Counted from the first letter of the stretch, positions 1 through 5,971 are shown. The stretch is 9,938 bases of DNA from Methanocellaceae archaeon UBA148 (GCA_002495885.1 DAHG01000056.1:1-9938), one strand, 5' to 3'. Notes: generated by a model from the sequence alone, not told the origin. Numbers and translations are program-made.

Positions 1-47
1 GTTTTGCCACAGCCTCCTTTCTGGTTAGCAATGGCTATTATCTGCAT
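1..47 (-). CDS. parA: ParA/Soj-type partition ATPase, N-terminus only (runs off window)
   Basis: Reading leftward from the ATG at 47-45 gives MQIIAIANQKGGCGK followed by AC(T). This is the N-terminal beta strand and deviant Walker A motif (KGGxGKT) of the ParA/MinD/Soj ATPase family. ParA proteins bind ATP, coat DNA non-specifically and move plasmid or chromosome copies apart, working with a centromere-binding protein and a parS-type site. Only 15 full codons are in the window, so the partner gene cannot be seen. Start choice: the Walker lysine pair falls where the family has it, about ten residues in, which fits this ATG. No good ribosome site precedes it. Immediately upstream lies a heptamer array (50-160), where partition operons often carry their autoregulatory or centromere site. 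MinD or another ParA-like ATPase cannot be excluded from so little sequence. Confidence 0.82.
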   Translation of the reverse strand, partial: MQIIAIANQKGGCGK

Positions 48-49
48 GG

Positions 50-160
50 CCTAAAGGATTAAGGTCTAAGGCTTTAACATTTTTGCTAAGGGATAAAGGC
101 TAAATGATTTAGCCGTTAGGTCTAAGCTTTAGAATGCCTCTTAAAGGATAAAACCTTAAG
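50..160. repeat. degenerate 7-base iteron-like array upstream of parA
   Basis: The stretch divides into 16 consecutive units, 15 of 7 bases and one of 6, with a consensus near GNNTAAG on the plus strand. Clear units are GATTAAG (57-63), GTCTAAG (64-70 and again 120-126), GATAAAG (92-98), GATTTAG (106-112), CCGTTAG (113-119) and CCTTAAG (154-160). Units at 78-84 and 133-139 fit poorly. The two GTCTAAG copies are exactly 56 bases (8 units) apart. The following units also match loosely, so a larger duplication of about 55 bases is superimposed. A 17-base palindrome with 8-base arms (98-114, GGCTAAAT/ATTTAGCC) lies inside. Its position directly before the ParA start suggests a partition site or operator; that role is inference. 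Confidence 0.55.
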
Positions 161-187
161 GAATCTCCCGAAGGTCTTGATATTAAA

Positions 188-433
188 TTATAGGCTAAAA
201 TGGATCTGGAGGGCGGTCTTCTCATAGGGTGTGTGAGCCTCTTGGAGCTGCTTATTAAGGGCGAGCATGTAATCTACCAGGGATACCATGCTGTCATGGT
301 GAGACGTAACAGGCATGTTTGGAAGGGAAAATGATCTCAAAGAACTCTTACCAAAAGCGAAAAATCCTCCTCGGAAGCCTGATGCAACCTTTGAGACATA
401 GTAGGTGGTTAACTTGGAATTCAGGATGCCAAG
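188..433 (-). pseudogene. C-terminal remnant of a type IIG (Eco57I/TaqI-like) restriction-methyltransferase
   Basis: The minus frame reads LGILNSKLTTYYVSKV, then SGFRGGFFAFGK, SLPNMPV, SMVSLVDYMLALNKQL, HTPYEKTALQ and a TAA stop. Large type IIG restriction-modification proteins carry the series 'LGILNSKL..(F/Y)Y', 'FRGG(Y/F)FAF', 'MVSLVD.ML.L.K.L..AKTP.EKT.LQ' near their C-terminus, in the target-recognition and final helical region. In the family this continues with about 30 more residues (a 'TD..ID.LVYELYGL' helix), which are missing here. At the other end an in-frame TGA (448-446) cuts the frame five codons before LGIL. What remains is about 80 residues of a protein normally close to 1,000, so no activity is expected. 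No start codon or ribosome site is needed for this call; it is a dead fragment recognised by motif order. Confidence 0.75.
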
Positions 434-434
434 C

Positions 435-486
435 CTCCTCTCTGCTCATCCTTTGGGAAGGGCCCAGGTAACGTTCACGCCCCATA
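435..486 (-). pseudogene. scrap of the YLGSSxxMS module (second copy of the gene at 3986-4237)
   Basis: On the minus strand this reads ERYLGPSQRMSREEA, matching RNVYLGSSQKMSLELA of the protein encoded at 3986-4237. The DNA matches too: 444-476 aligns with 4121-4154 with 28 of 34 columns identical and one missing A (GGTAACG here, GGTAAACG there), which shifts the frame just before YLG. It abuts the type IIG remnant at about 433, so two unrelated broken genes are joined here. Short, frameshifted and without a start, it is non-coding debris. Confidence 0.55.
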
Positions 487-495
487 GTATCAATA

Positions 496-1017
496 TTAGA
501 GAACAAGTAGCAGACTTGTAGGTAGTACTTTTGCGATTCGGCTCATTTCAAATTTCCCTTTATATCTAGAGAGGGTCCAAGTCCCAAAGATCTTTCCGCC
601 CTCTGCATCAAATTTTCCCTTGTACTCTACCGTCTGCTGATAACCTCCACCGCCATCATATTTCTTATTGAATACAATTACATCGCCATCTATGTAGCCA
701 CTAATATTAGCGACTAAGTATCGAGGATGATCCTCCCCGTATTGCGTGAGGAAAGTATTGCCCTCCTTAATCGTGCCAGACAATTTGTTACCATCGAAAA
801 CCAGGTCCGCTGAAAATGCTATGGGGTGGCGAGGATTAAGTAATGAACTGAAAAATCCAGATTTGTCGTAAGTATATTCACCTGTCCATCGCTCTATTTT
901 GGATATTGAGGTGTCTTCATGATGAGCTGTTGGTATTGTATCAAGCTTATGGCCACAAGACTGGCAAAATTTACTTCCTTCTCGATACTCAGATCCGCAG
1001 TTCTGGCAGTATGGCAT
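496..1017 (-). CDS. zinc-ribbon protein with a beta-rich C-terminal domain
   Basis: This 173-residue protein begins with a four-cysteine zinc ribbon (C4, C7, C18, C21; pattern CxxC-x10-CxxC) of the double-zinc-ribbon type common in archaea and bacteria. A linker of about 20 residues follows. The rest (about 42-160) alternates short hydrophobic and polar stretches with many glycines (FDGNKLSGTIKEG, ISGYIDGDVIVF, YKGKFDAEGGKIFGTWTLSR), as expected of an antiparallel beta barrel; the closing GTWTLSRYKGKFEMSR fits a lipocalin-like last strand. No signal peptide or membrane helix is seen, so it is probably cytoplasmic. The start is well supported: an AGGAGG ribosome site lies about four bases before the ATG, and the first cysteine is residue 4. 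Stop is TAA. The partner that the ribbon binds is unknown, and neighbouring genes give no clue. Confidence 0.75.
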   Translation of the reverse strand: MPYCQNCGSEYREGSKFCQSCGHKLDTIPTAHHEDTSISKIERWTGEYTYDKSGFFSSLLNPRHPIAFSADLVFDGNKLSGTIKEGNTFLTQYGEDHPRYLVANISGYIDGDVIVFNKKYDGGGGYQQTVEYKGKFDAEGGKIFGTWTLSRYKGKFEMSRIAKVLPTSLLLVL

Positions 1018-1631
1018 GGTTCCTCCTATAAATTAAGTATTCAGTTATGATTAGGATTTATCATAGAAATTTGTATGATATGAATCTTTCTAAATTGGGA
1101 ATATACAATACCGGGAGAGGATCATTCTAGAGGCCAGAGAGCCTGGGGAGGTTTGCTCTATCGCGGCCTGAATACAGAGGGCATGATGAGCCCCAGGATC
1201 TAGGGTTATTCTTGGATTCTTTGGAGCAGACATAAGAGGTACTATCCCTCTCTGGCAAAATAACCTTGCAGGTATCTATGGGAGAGAGGGATGAAGGGAA
1301 GGAGGGAGATGGCCACGCTCCCCGGCTTTTACATACTTCCTTTTTTTGTATTTGCAACGTTGCATTTTTGCATTGCATTGATGCATTTTACAGGCCTTAA
1401 ATACGCTTAATGTATTATTATTTGTAGTTGTAAGTTGTGTCGGTAAGGCTTGCACCTGGCATGTGGACTCATCACCACAAAACAAGTAGATGGGGCTGAT
1501 TCGCTCTCCCTCTATCTTCAGAAAAAAAGCATTGTATACCTCTATCAAGCTTTTGAGAAGGACCGGGAACAGCTTCCATAAAAATTTGACCCGGTCTTTA
1601 ACTATCCTTGGGCATGAGCCTTCTCCTAAGG
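1018..1631. other. 614-base stretch without a convincing gene, with several inverted repeats
   Basis: No frame here looks like a recognisable protein. A minus frame stays open from about 1650 to a TAG at 1276 but has no ribosome site and ends in a Pro/Ser/His-rich tail. Structures seen: a 10-base-arm inverted repeat (ATCCCTCTCT 1244-1253 and AGAGAGGGAT 1283-1292), a perfect 12-base palindrome TGCAACGTTGCA (1353-1364) followed by further TGCA/GCATTG words to about 1386, and a 7-base-arm repeat GACCGGG/CCCGGTC (1561-1567, 1590-1596) just past the nuclease stop. The last could form a hairpin in the mRNA tail but lacks a T run. The zinc-ribbon gene's ribosome site lies at its left edge. Confidence 0.5.
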
Positions 1632-2537
1632 TTAGGTATGAATTACCTGTTCACATGCAGGCTTTAGGTCCGGCCTTTGATATGACTGAAGGAATTCTAT
1701 GGCTCCCTCTTTATCGGCAAACTGTCCCTTTATGTTATCTGCATTACTGTATCTGATCTCTACCTCGTACCGGTCTACGGGGTGCTCATTGCCGTCCTCA
1801 TTATACTCCTTTATGCAAGTGATAGCTTCTTCAATGGAGCCCCATTGAAAGGGGGTTCCGTGTAGGGGAAGTATTCTGATAAGTTCAATCTCCCTTGTGA
1901 CAGTGCGGTTTAGAGAGTTCAAGAAGTCCTTAACAGCATCGGCATTGATAGATATCAGCTCTCTTGATACTGAAAGACGCTGATCCTTTGATAATGAATC
2001 CCACAAGCGAACTTTTTCACCAATTACGGCGTCGGGGGTGTCCTCACCAAAAGAAGCATCTATGCCTACTGTCTTCTTGAAAGCCGCCGTGACTGATGCA
2101 AGAGGGAAGTAGAGTACAACAAATCCAAGAGACTGTAGTTGGTTTAAGGCTCCATGAGTCCATTCCCCTGATACGACAATTCCGATAAAAGGAGCCGCCC
2201 TATTGTGAGTAGTGGCAAGGGGCATGATAGCTCCTTGAATTTCTTGTGCCTTATTCCTGGAATGTTTGGTGTATCTACGCCATGCCGATTCTATGAAGGC
2301 CACAGGCGTCCCTATCTTGTAATTTGAGCCGTTCTTTTCCAAGACAAAATCAAGATCATGTTCATTGCCATAAAGGTCCTTCCAGCATACCTTAGCACCC
2401 TTCCGGGCGGGTCTCTTGCCCTTCTTGTCGAAGTAGAGATTATGCTCCTGAGCAAATTGAGATAGAAGAGGGCTTATAGCCGCTTCTAAGACATCACCTA
2501 TAATTTGGCCGAACTTATGAGATGGAGACTGAGCCAT
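1632..2537 (-). CDS. type II restriction endonuclease (PD-(D/E)xK-like) of a restriction-modification pair
   Basis: This 301-residue protein has no membrane segment and lies eight bases downstream of a DNA methyltransferase, the standard layout of a type II pair. The N-terminal part holds NEHDLDFVLEKNG (D61 and D63) followed by GTPVAFIESAWRRYTKHSRN (E83, then a basic stretch) and KAQEIQGAI. An acidic residue on one strand, then a strand with an acid followed by basic residues and a helix, suits the PD-(D/E)xK nuclease fold; the exact catalytic triad is my inference. The next part (APFIGIVVSGEWTHGALNQLQSLGFVVLYF) resembles the later strands of that core. It would cut unmethylated target DNA in the cytoplasm. 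The ATG at 2537 has an AGGTG ribosome site inside the end of the methyltransferase gene, so the two are translated from one message. Stop is TAA. The target sequence cannot be read from the protein. Confidence 0.72.
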   Translation of the reverse strand: MAQSPSHKFGQIIGDVLEAAISPLLSQFAQEHNLYFDKKGKRPARKGAKVCWKDLYGNEHDLDFVLEKNGSNYKIGTPVAFIESAWRRYTKHSRNKAQEIQGAIMPLATTHNRAAPFIGIVVSGEWTHGALNQLQSLGFVVLYFPLASVTAAFKKTVGIDASFGEDTPDAVIGEKVRLWDSLSKDQRLSVSRELISINADAVKDFLNSLNRTVTREIELIRILPLHGTPFQWGSIEEAITCIKEYNEDGNEHPVDRYEVEIRYSNADNIKGQFADKEGAIEFLQSYQRPDLKPACEQVIHT

Positions 2538-2545
2538 TCATACAC

Positions 2546-3868
2546 CTATCCTTTTATCCATAGATGTCCTTCGCAAAGAGGGATCCGATGTTTGCGATTC
2601 TTCCATTTAACGTTCCTGTCCCTTGTTTTCTCAAAGGAATAGGACTTGAACCCGGCGGCTACGGCTAAGTCTCCTAACCACTTATGAACAGGGACATAGA
2701 TCCCATAAGGAGCTGAGTCCCCTATTACAAAGCATATCGAGGAGTCGTCACTTGTTGCCCTTCTTAAGGCAACCCACATTTTAGCCATATCACTAAAGTA
2801 AGTAGCAATCAAAGTGTGGTAGGGCTTTTGCCCCCCATGTTTAGCCCTTTCAGCATCCAGGAGCTTGCATACCTCGGAGATCTCTTCTCCGATAGGGGAA
2901 AGAAGGGGCTCTTTGAGGATTGTATAAACTTCCTTGTTATGCTTTGCTGCATGTTGGGTACATGATCGGATAAGGTATTTACGAACTGCATTATGCAAGT
3001 CACCCCATCCTTCTATCTCACCAAAAAAGCTCATTTCAAGCCGGGTAGAGTCGGCATAGTCATAGTTATTCGCATACGGTGGAGAGGTAATTACCAAGTT
3101 AGCCCATCCGTCCGGTATATCTATACAGTCCCTTGCATCACCAAAGTACAGTGTAGCGGGCGGGCCTAACGGCTGTCTTCTTCTAACCCTCATATCCTGA
3201 GCCATCAGCCTTACCCTGGATTCAAAAGCATCATAGGGATCTATCACTTTGGCCTTTGACTTGTTTGGCAACACGTATTGCCATTGAGCGGTTCCGACCG
3301 GTGAACATGATCTTAATATCGATACCAGGGCCAACCAAGTAAGCTCTGACAGGGGCAAGTTGACGTTGTTGGCGGCTTCAGCTTCCCACGCTCTACGTAA
3401 TGAATCCAGCTTAGATAGGTTTTCAGGGAGGAAGCACTGATGGATGAGCTTAGGATAGCCGCTTATGTCTCTCTCTTGGACTTTTGTCTTGCTTAGGATG
3501 TTATGAGCATAATCATAGAAATCATCCGGGTTCTCACGCCAATAGAGCTTTGTCTTGGTTATGCGGGCAACGAAGGGATGGGCCTCAATTCCGGCGGCTT
3601 TTGCATCGCATAGCTCACCTTCTATAAGGACGGTTCCCGAACCGGCAAAGGGATCAAGCACGTTAACAGGGCCTTTTGCCTTCTCTTGATTGATGAGTTT
3701 GCGTACCCATAATGCAGAGAACCCGGCGGAATAACGGAACCATCTATGAATCGGCAAGGAGAGGTTATCAGAAAAAGTTGAAGTTGTATCAACAACAGGT
3801 GCTACTCCTATCCCCTCTAAAGTCTTTTGCTCTACAGCTACTTTGCTATCAACCAATCCGGTTTGCAT
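2546..3868 (-). CDS. type II DNA methyltransferase (N4-cytosine or N6-adenine)
   Basis: This 440-residue enzyme transfers a methyl group from S-adenosylmethionine to a base amino group and protects the host from the nuclease encoded after it. The cofactor motif DPFAGSGT is at residues 72-79, with LPIHRWFRYSAGFSALW (about 38-54) just before it. The catalytic motif TSPPY is at 261-265 in TSPPYANNYDYAD. The order is cofactor motif first, about 190 intervening residues, then the catalytic motif, which fits an alpha-like arrangement with the recognition region between. SPPY favours N4-cytosine but does not decide it. The C-terminus NVKWKNRKHRIPLCEGHLWIKG looks intact. No ribosome site precedes the ATG, but a TATA-like CTTTATGC lies about 27 bases before it, so a leaderless message is likely. 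It ends in TAG, unlike the TAA or TGA used by nearly all other genes here. Confidence 0.9.
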   Translation of the reverse strand: MQTGLVDSKVAVEQKTLEGIGVAPVVDTTSTFSDNLSLPIHRWFRYSAGFSALWVRKLINQEKAKGPVNVLDPFAGSGTVLIEGELCDAKAAGIEAHPFVARITKTKLYWRENPDDFYDYAHNILSKTKVQERDISGYPKLIHQCFLPENLSKLDSLRRAWEAEAANNVNLPLSELTWLALVSILRSCSPVGTAQWQYVLPNKSKAKVIDPYDAFESRVRLMAQDMRVRRRQPLGPPATLYFGDARDCIDIPDGWANLVITSPPYANNYDYADSTRLEMSFFGEIEGWGDLHNAVRKYLIRSCTQHAAKHNKEVYTILKEPLLSPIGEEISEVCKLLDAERAKHGGQKPYHTLIATYFSDMAKMWVALRRATSDDSSICFVIGDSAPYGIYVPVHKWLGDLAVAAGFKSYSFEKTRDRNVKWKNRKHRIPLCEGHLWIKG

Positions 3869-3891
3869 TTGCAGGGTATCCTATAGCCCAT

Positions 3892-3899
3892 GCATAAAG
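3892..3899 (-). promoter_or_regulatory. TATA-like box of the methyltransferase-nuclease operon
   Basis: On the minus strand the sequence reads CTTTATGC, centred about 27 bases before the methyltransferase ATG (3868). That is the usual archaeal distance between TATA box and transcription start, so transcription would begin at or next to the start codon. The gene lacks a ribosome site, which agrees. Confidence 0.4.
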
Positions 3900-3985
3900 A
3901 ACTATGTCTTGATAGTACAGTTGAGCTTGGACACCTTCAGAGAGAGAAGATAGAGGCTGTAATTAAGTGATTAAAGGGCCTTTTG

Positions 3986-4237
3986 CTACAACGCTCTATG
4001 CCTTAGCATATCGGAAACGGCCTTACCCCCCTCCCCCTTCCCGTTCGCAGGAGGGGTAAGAGAAGAGAGTCCTAAGGCTTCCCTTTTCATAGCCCTGGCC
4101 AGCTCCTGAGCCAGCTCTAGGCTCATTTTCTGGGAAGAGCCTAGGTAAACGTTCCTTATCTTCCCGCCCTCTCTCCATGAGGCCATCCAGTAAAAATAGG
4201 TCTTGCTCCCTTTCTTTGTGGTCTTTGCCTTCTCCAT
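3986..4237 (-). CDS. small module protein (GSKTYFYWMASWREGGK...VYLGSS family), possibly the surviving end of a longer gene
   Basis: This 83-residue reading begins MEKAKTTKKGSKTYFYWMASW, then REGGKIRNVYLGSSQKMSLE, ending in a helical AQELARAMKREALGL and a low-complexity tail. Proteins with 'GSKTY.YWMASWREGGKVRNVYLGS..KMS' are common, uncharacterised archaeal proteins, often near mobile genes; the motif suggests a small beta unit followed by a helix that may bind DNA. I do not know a proven function. The true gene may be longer: the same frame continues upstream through LKAEAETLKGAARLEDLTLWQ, a coiled-coil-like stretch, to a TAG at 4312-4310 and on to a possible GTG start at 4381. The ATG at 4237 has no clear ribosome site, which favours a truncated gene. 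It ends in TAG with a TAA five codons later. Confidence 0.6.
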   Translation of the reverse strand: MEKAKTTKKGSKTYFYWMASWREGGKIRNVYLGSSQKMSLELAQELARAMKREALGLSSLTPPANGKGEGGKAVSDMLRHRAL

Positions 4238-4405
4238 CTGCCAGAGGGTGAGATCTTCCAGCCTGGCAGCTCCCTTCAGAGTCTCAGCTTCGGCCTTCAG
4301 TTCCTTGGCCTACTGCTCTAGCTTCTGGTCGCAGAGCTTATAGCCTGAACTGATCAGGTTTGTAAAATGGGCATCTCCCACAGGCTGAAGTGAGCGGGCC
4401 AAAAG
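4238..4405 (-). pseudogene. in-frame segment linking the recombinase and the small module gene, interrupted by amber codons
   Basis: The frame of the recombinase continues past its TAG (4408-4406) as LLARSLQPVGDAHFTNLISS, then GYKLCDQKLEQ, a second TAG (4312-4310), AKELKAEAETLKGAARLED and on into the module protein at 4237. There are no TAA or TGA codons and no frame change over about 140 codons. The charged, leucine-spaced residues on both sides of the second TAG look like one continuous coiled coil. A GTG at 4381 could start the module protein. Simple readings are a nonsense-mutated gene or amber read-through; see findings. Confidence 0.45.
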
Positions 4406-5155
4406 CTAAAGAATTGCATCGTGTTGTCCTTCAGCTATGACACCTGAATACCTGTAGATGCCTTCATAGAAGACTCTCCGGTCAAAGATCCGTTTTACCT
4501 GCATAGGGTAGAATGGCTTGCCTTCTTTGGTTGTATGACCTTCTGCATTCAGAGTATCAGCAATCTCCCTCAATGAAGCATCAGGTCTCATATTGCGCAG
4601 CTCAAAGACCCTCTTGACTGTGCCGGCCTTCTCTTCATCTAGGATAAGAGCTTTATCGCCGCGCTCTGCCCTATATCCTATAGGTGCCTTCCCACCAGCA
4701 TAACCGCCCTGACGGGCCTTAGTCTTCCGACCGCTGGACAGCCTCGAGGTAATTAAGGACCGCTCAAACTCCGCAAAGCTCATTATGATGTTCAGGAGGA
4801 GCTTTTGAGTTGGGTCATTCCAACGGTAAGGCTCGCTTACACTTATGAGCTCAGCACCAGCCTTCCGTATCTCCTTTTCAACCCATAAACTGAGATACAA
4901 GTCCCTTGCGATCCTGTCCAGTCGTGGCACAACAACCTTATCGCCTTCTTGAACGGCTTCAAGTACAGCCTGCAATCCCGGCCTCTCCAAAGCTGGCAGT
5001 AATCCAGAAAACGCAGGGTCCTCATAGATCTGGACCAGCTCTAGTCCGTTTGAATCGCAATACTTCATGATTGTATCTCGTTGAGTCTCGAGACCAAAGC
5101 TATCAGGTCCAATCTGATTTTCTGTGCTCACTCGGACGTAGCCCAAAGCTCTCAT
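4406..5155 (-). CDS. serine recombinase (resolvase/invertase type) with a recombinase domain
   Basis: From the ATG at 5155 the protein is 249 residues. Its N-terminal resolvase domain starts MRALGYVRVSTENQ, with the catalytic serine at S10 and R8 beside it. The PRLDRIARD stretch (77-85) carries the two active-site arginines R81 and R84, and FAEFERSLITSRLSSGRK is the family's long connecting helix. The C-terminal part (GGKAPIGYRAERG...AGTVKRVFELR...SLREIADTLNAEGH...VKRIFDRRVFYEGIYRYSG) is the DNA-binding 'recombinase' domain. The enzyme cuts all four strands at a paired site through a 5' phosphoserine and can excise, invert or resolve DNA. Start choice: a TTG at 5167 is possible, but the ATG gives the family's usual N-terminus and has a TATA box about 28 bases upstream, implying a leaderless message. 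Paired palindromes overlap the start. It ends in TAG, with open frame beyond. Confidence 0.9.
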   Translation of the reverse strand: MRALGYVRVSTENQIGPDSFGLETQRDTIMKYCDSNGLELVQIYEDPAFSGLLPALERPGLQAVLEAVQEGDKVVVPRLDRIARDLYLSLWVEKEIRKAGAELISVSEPYRWNDPTQKLLLNIIMSFAEFERSLITSRLSSGRKTKARQGGYAGGKAPIGYRAERGDKALILDEEKAGTVKRVFELRNMRPDASLREIADTLNAEGHTTKEGKPFYPMQVKRIFDRRVFYEGIYRYSGVIAEGQHDAIL

Positions 5156-5179
5156 AACATTAATCAATTAACGTTATGA
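5152..5179. promoter_or_regulatory. palindrome I at the recombinase start (res site/operator candidate)
   Basis: A 28-base inverted repeat has 7-base arms TCATAAC (5152-5158) and GTTATGA (5173-5179) around a 14-base AT-rich core. Its length is typical of a site bound by a serine recombinase dimer. It contains the recombinase start codon, so binding would also repress the gene. A related repeat lies at 5189-5216. Confidence 0.5.
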
Positions 5180-5188
5180 CTATATAAG
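5180..5188. promoter_or_regulatory. shared TATA box between two divergent starts
   Basis: CTATATAAG lies between the two palindromes. Its centre is about 29 bases from the recombinase ATG (5155) on the minus strand and about 30 bases from the ATG at 5214 on the plus strand. Either gene could be transcribed leaderless from it. A symmetric TATA core used in both directions is possible but unproven. Confidence 0.45.
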
Positions 5189-5216
5189 CATAACGGTAAA
5201 ACTAATTAGCGTTATG
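5189..5216. promoter_or_regulatory. palindrome II (second res-like half of the pair)
   Basis: Arms are CATAACG (5189-5195) and CGTTATG (5210-5216), again with a 14-base AT-rich core. The outer CATAAC/GTTATG words are the same as in palindrome I. Two such dimer sites flanking the promoter is the layout of resolvase res regions. The right arm overlaps the ATG at 5214. Confidence 0.5.
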
Positions 5217-5600
5217 ACACGTTCCAGAACGTTTATAATGATTCCCAATGTATTAATCAATATGGCATTACTAAATGCAGGAACGACTGGATATTTGGAA
5301 AAGGATGGTCTCAGAATTGACATCCTACAATGGTTCTTATATCACGATGGCTCACTTACACTACATATTAAAACGGATCAGTATGAGCGGGACGGACGGC
5401 GGACAAATCCAATATTCGTTGAAGTAACAAATAACGGATGTAAACTAGACACAGGAACGGAAGTAGTACTGCAACTAGGGATTAGAAGGGGAAACAACGA
5501 AGACGTGTCCAGCGATCCCGGAAGAATTACCCTTTCAGAAAGGAAAGAATGCCAACCCAGAGACGCAGAGAAAACTACAATAATAAATTTCCGTCCTTAA
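5214..5600 (+). CDS. hypothetical protein, 128 residues, doubtful
   Basis: This frame is open for 128 residues and ends in TAA. I recognise no family. The composition is soluble and plausibly folded up to about residue 90 (LEKDGLRIDILQWFLYHDGS, LHIKTDQYERDG, GTEVVLQLGIRRGN), with a polar C-terminus and no membrane helix or cysteine motif. The ATG has no ribosome site but lies about 30 bases after a TATA box shared with the divergent recombinase, so a leaderless message would work. Its start codon lies inside the recombinase palindrome, so it would be controlled together with the recombinase. The first residues (MTRSRTFIMIPNVLINMALL) are unlike a usual soluble N-terminus and the true start may be later. 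It could equally be a chance open frame. Confidence 0.35.
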   Translation: MTRSRTFIMIPNVLINMALLNAGTTGYLEKDGLRIDILQWFLYHDGSLTLHIKTDQYERDGRRTNPIFVEVTNNGCKLDTGTEVVLQLGIRRGNNEDVSSDPGRITLSERKECQPRDAEKTTIINFRP

Positions 5601-5713
5601 TCTATTTTTAGGATGCTATTTTCGTTTAACTATTGTCCCCAAAACAACATCGAAGAAACACCAAGGCCGAAACTTTTCAGTCTTGTGTTCTTTGATTAGG
5701 GAAAAGCTGTTTT

Positions 5714-5839
5714 ATGGTCAAAAATGGCTGTGATATCTATTCCTTGCGGCAGATAATGAGACATTCTAGCATTAATGCGACTGCCCGTTATCTTCATACC
5801 AATATTGCAGCTTTGAGTGATAGCAAAATAAATATTTAG
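5714..5839 (+). pseudogene. C-terminal remnant of a tyrosine recombinase (XerC/D-type integrase)
   Basis: The frame reads MVKNGCDIYSLRQIMRHSS, then INATARYLHTNIAALSDSK, ending in TAG after 41 codons. This is the last catalytic segment of phage-type integrases: the 'G.d...lq..lGHssi.tT.rY.h' block, with the third catalytic histidine (H17, preceded here by R instead of the usual G) and the nucleophile tyrosine (Y26 in ARYLHT). The upstream box with the catalytic Arg and the LRHTFATH motif is absent: an in-frame TGA stands seven codons before the ATG, and a scrap TPRPKLFS in another frame at about 5657-5680 may be a decayed continuation. The fragment cannot act alone. It marks an old integration event, possibly the end of the element carrying the small-gene block to the right. 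Confidence 0.72.
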
Positions 5840-5971
5840 ATATATAATTCAATTTTTCATATAAAATGATTTACTGAATACGATCTATTAGACGAAAATA
5901 ACTTTGGAACTTATATAATTATTTAAAAAGATTTAGAAATGTTATAAAGGAGCTAATCCTCTAGTAGTTAT
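5840..5971. other. AT-rich gap without a gene
   Basis: This is mostly A and T with short TATA-like words (GATATATAATTC near 5840, CTTATATAATT near 5910). It separates the integrase remnant from the stop codon of the membrane protein on the opposite strand. I see no coding frame or strong hairpin. With the remnant, 5601-5971 is effectively gene-free. Confidence 0.5.

Noticed and set aside
200..334. 44-codon open frame on the plus strand starting at the ATG at 200
   Set aside because: It is the antisense of the type IIG remnant, whose conserved motifs on the minus strand explain the openness.
1276..1548. 90-codon minus frame with several cysteines and a TTG start
   Set aside because: There is no ribosome site, no recognisable motif, and a Pro/Ser/His-rich end; the frame is open well upstream, so the start is arbitrary. 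It could be a decayed gene but I cannot support it.
1490..1756. 88-codon plus frame overlapping the nuclease gene's end
   Set aside because: It is antisense to a strongly supported gene and has no start signals or family pattern.
4020..4060. C-rich/G-rich inverted repeat (CTTACCCC...GGGGTAAG), looking like a terminator
   Set aside because: It lies within the coding end of the 3986-4237 gene, has two unpaired bases and no T run; it is explained by the Pro/Gly-rich tail.
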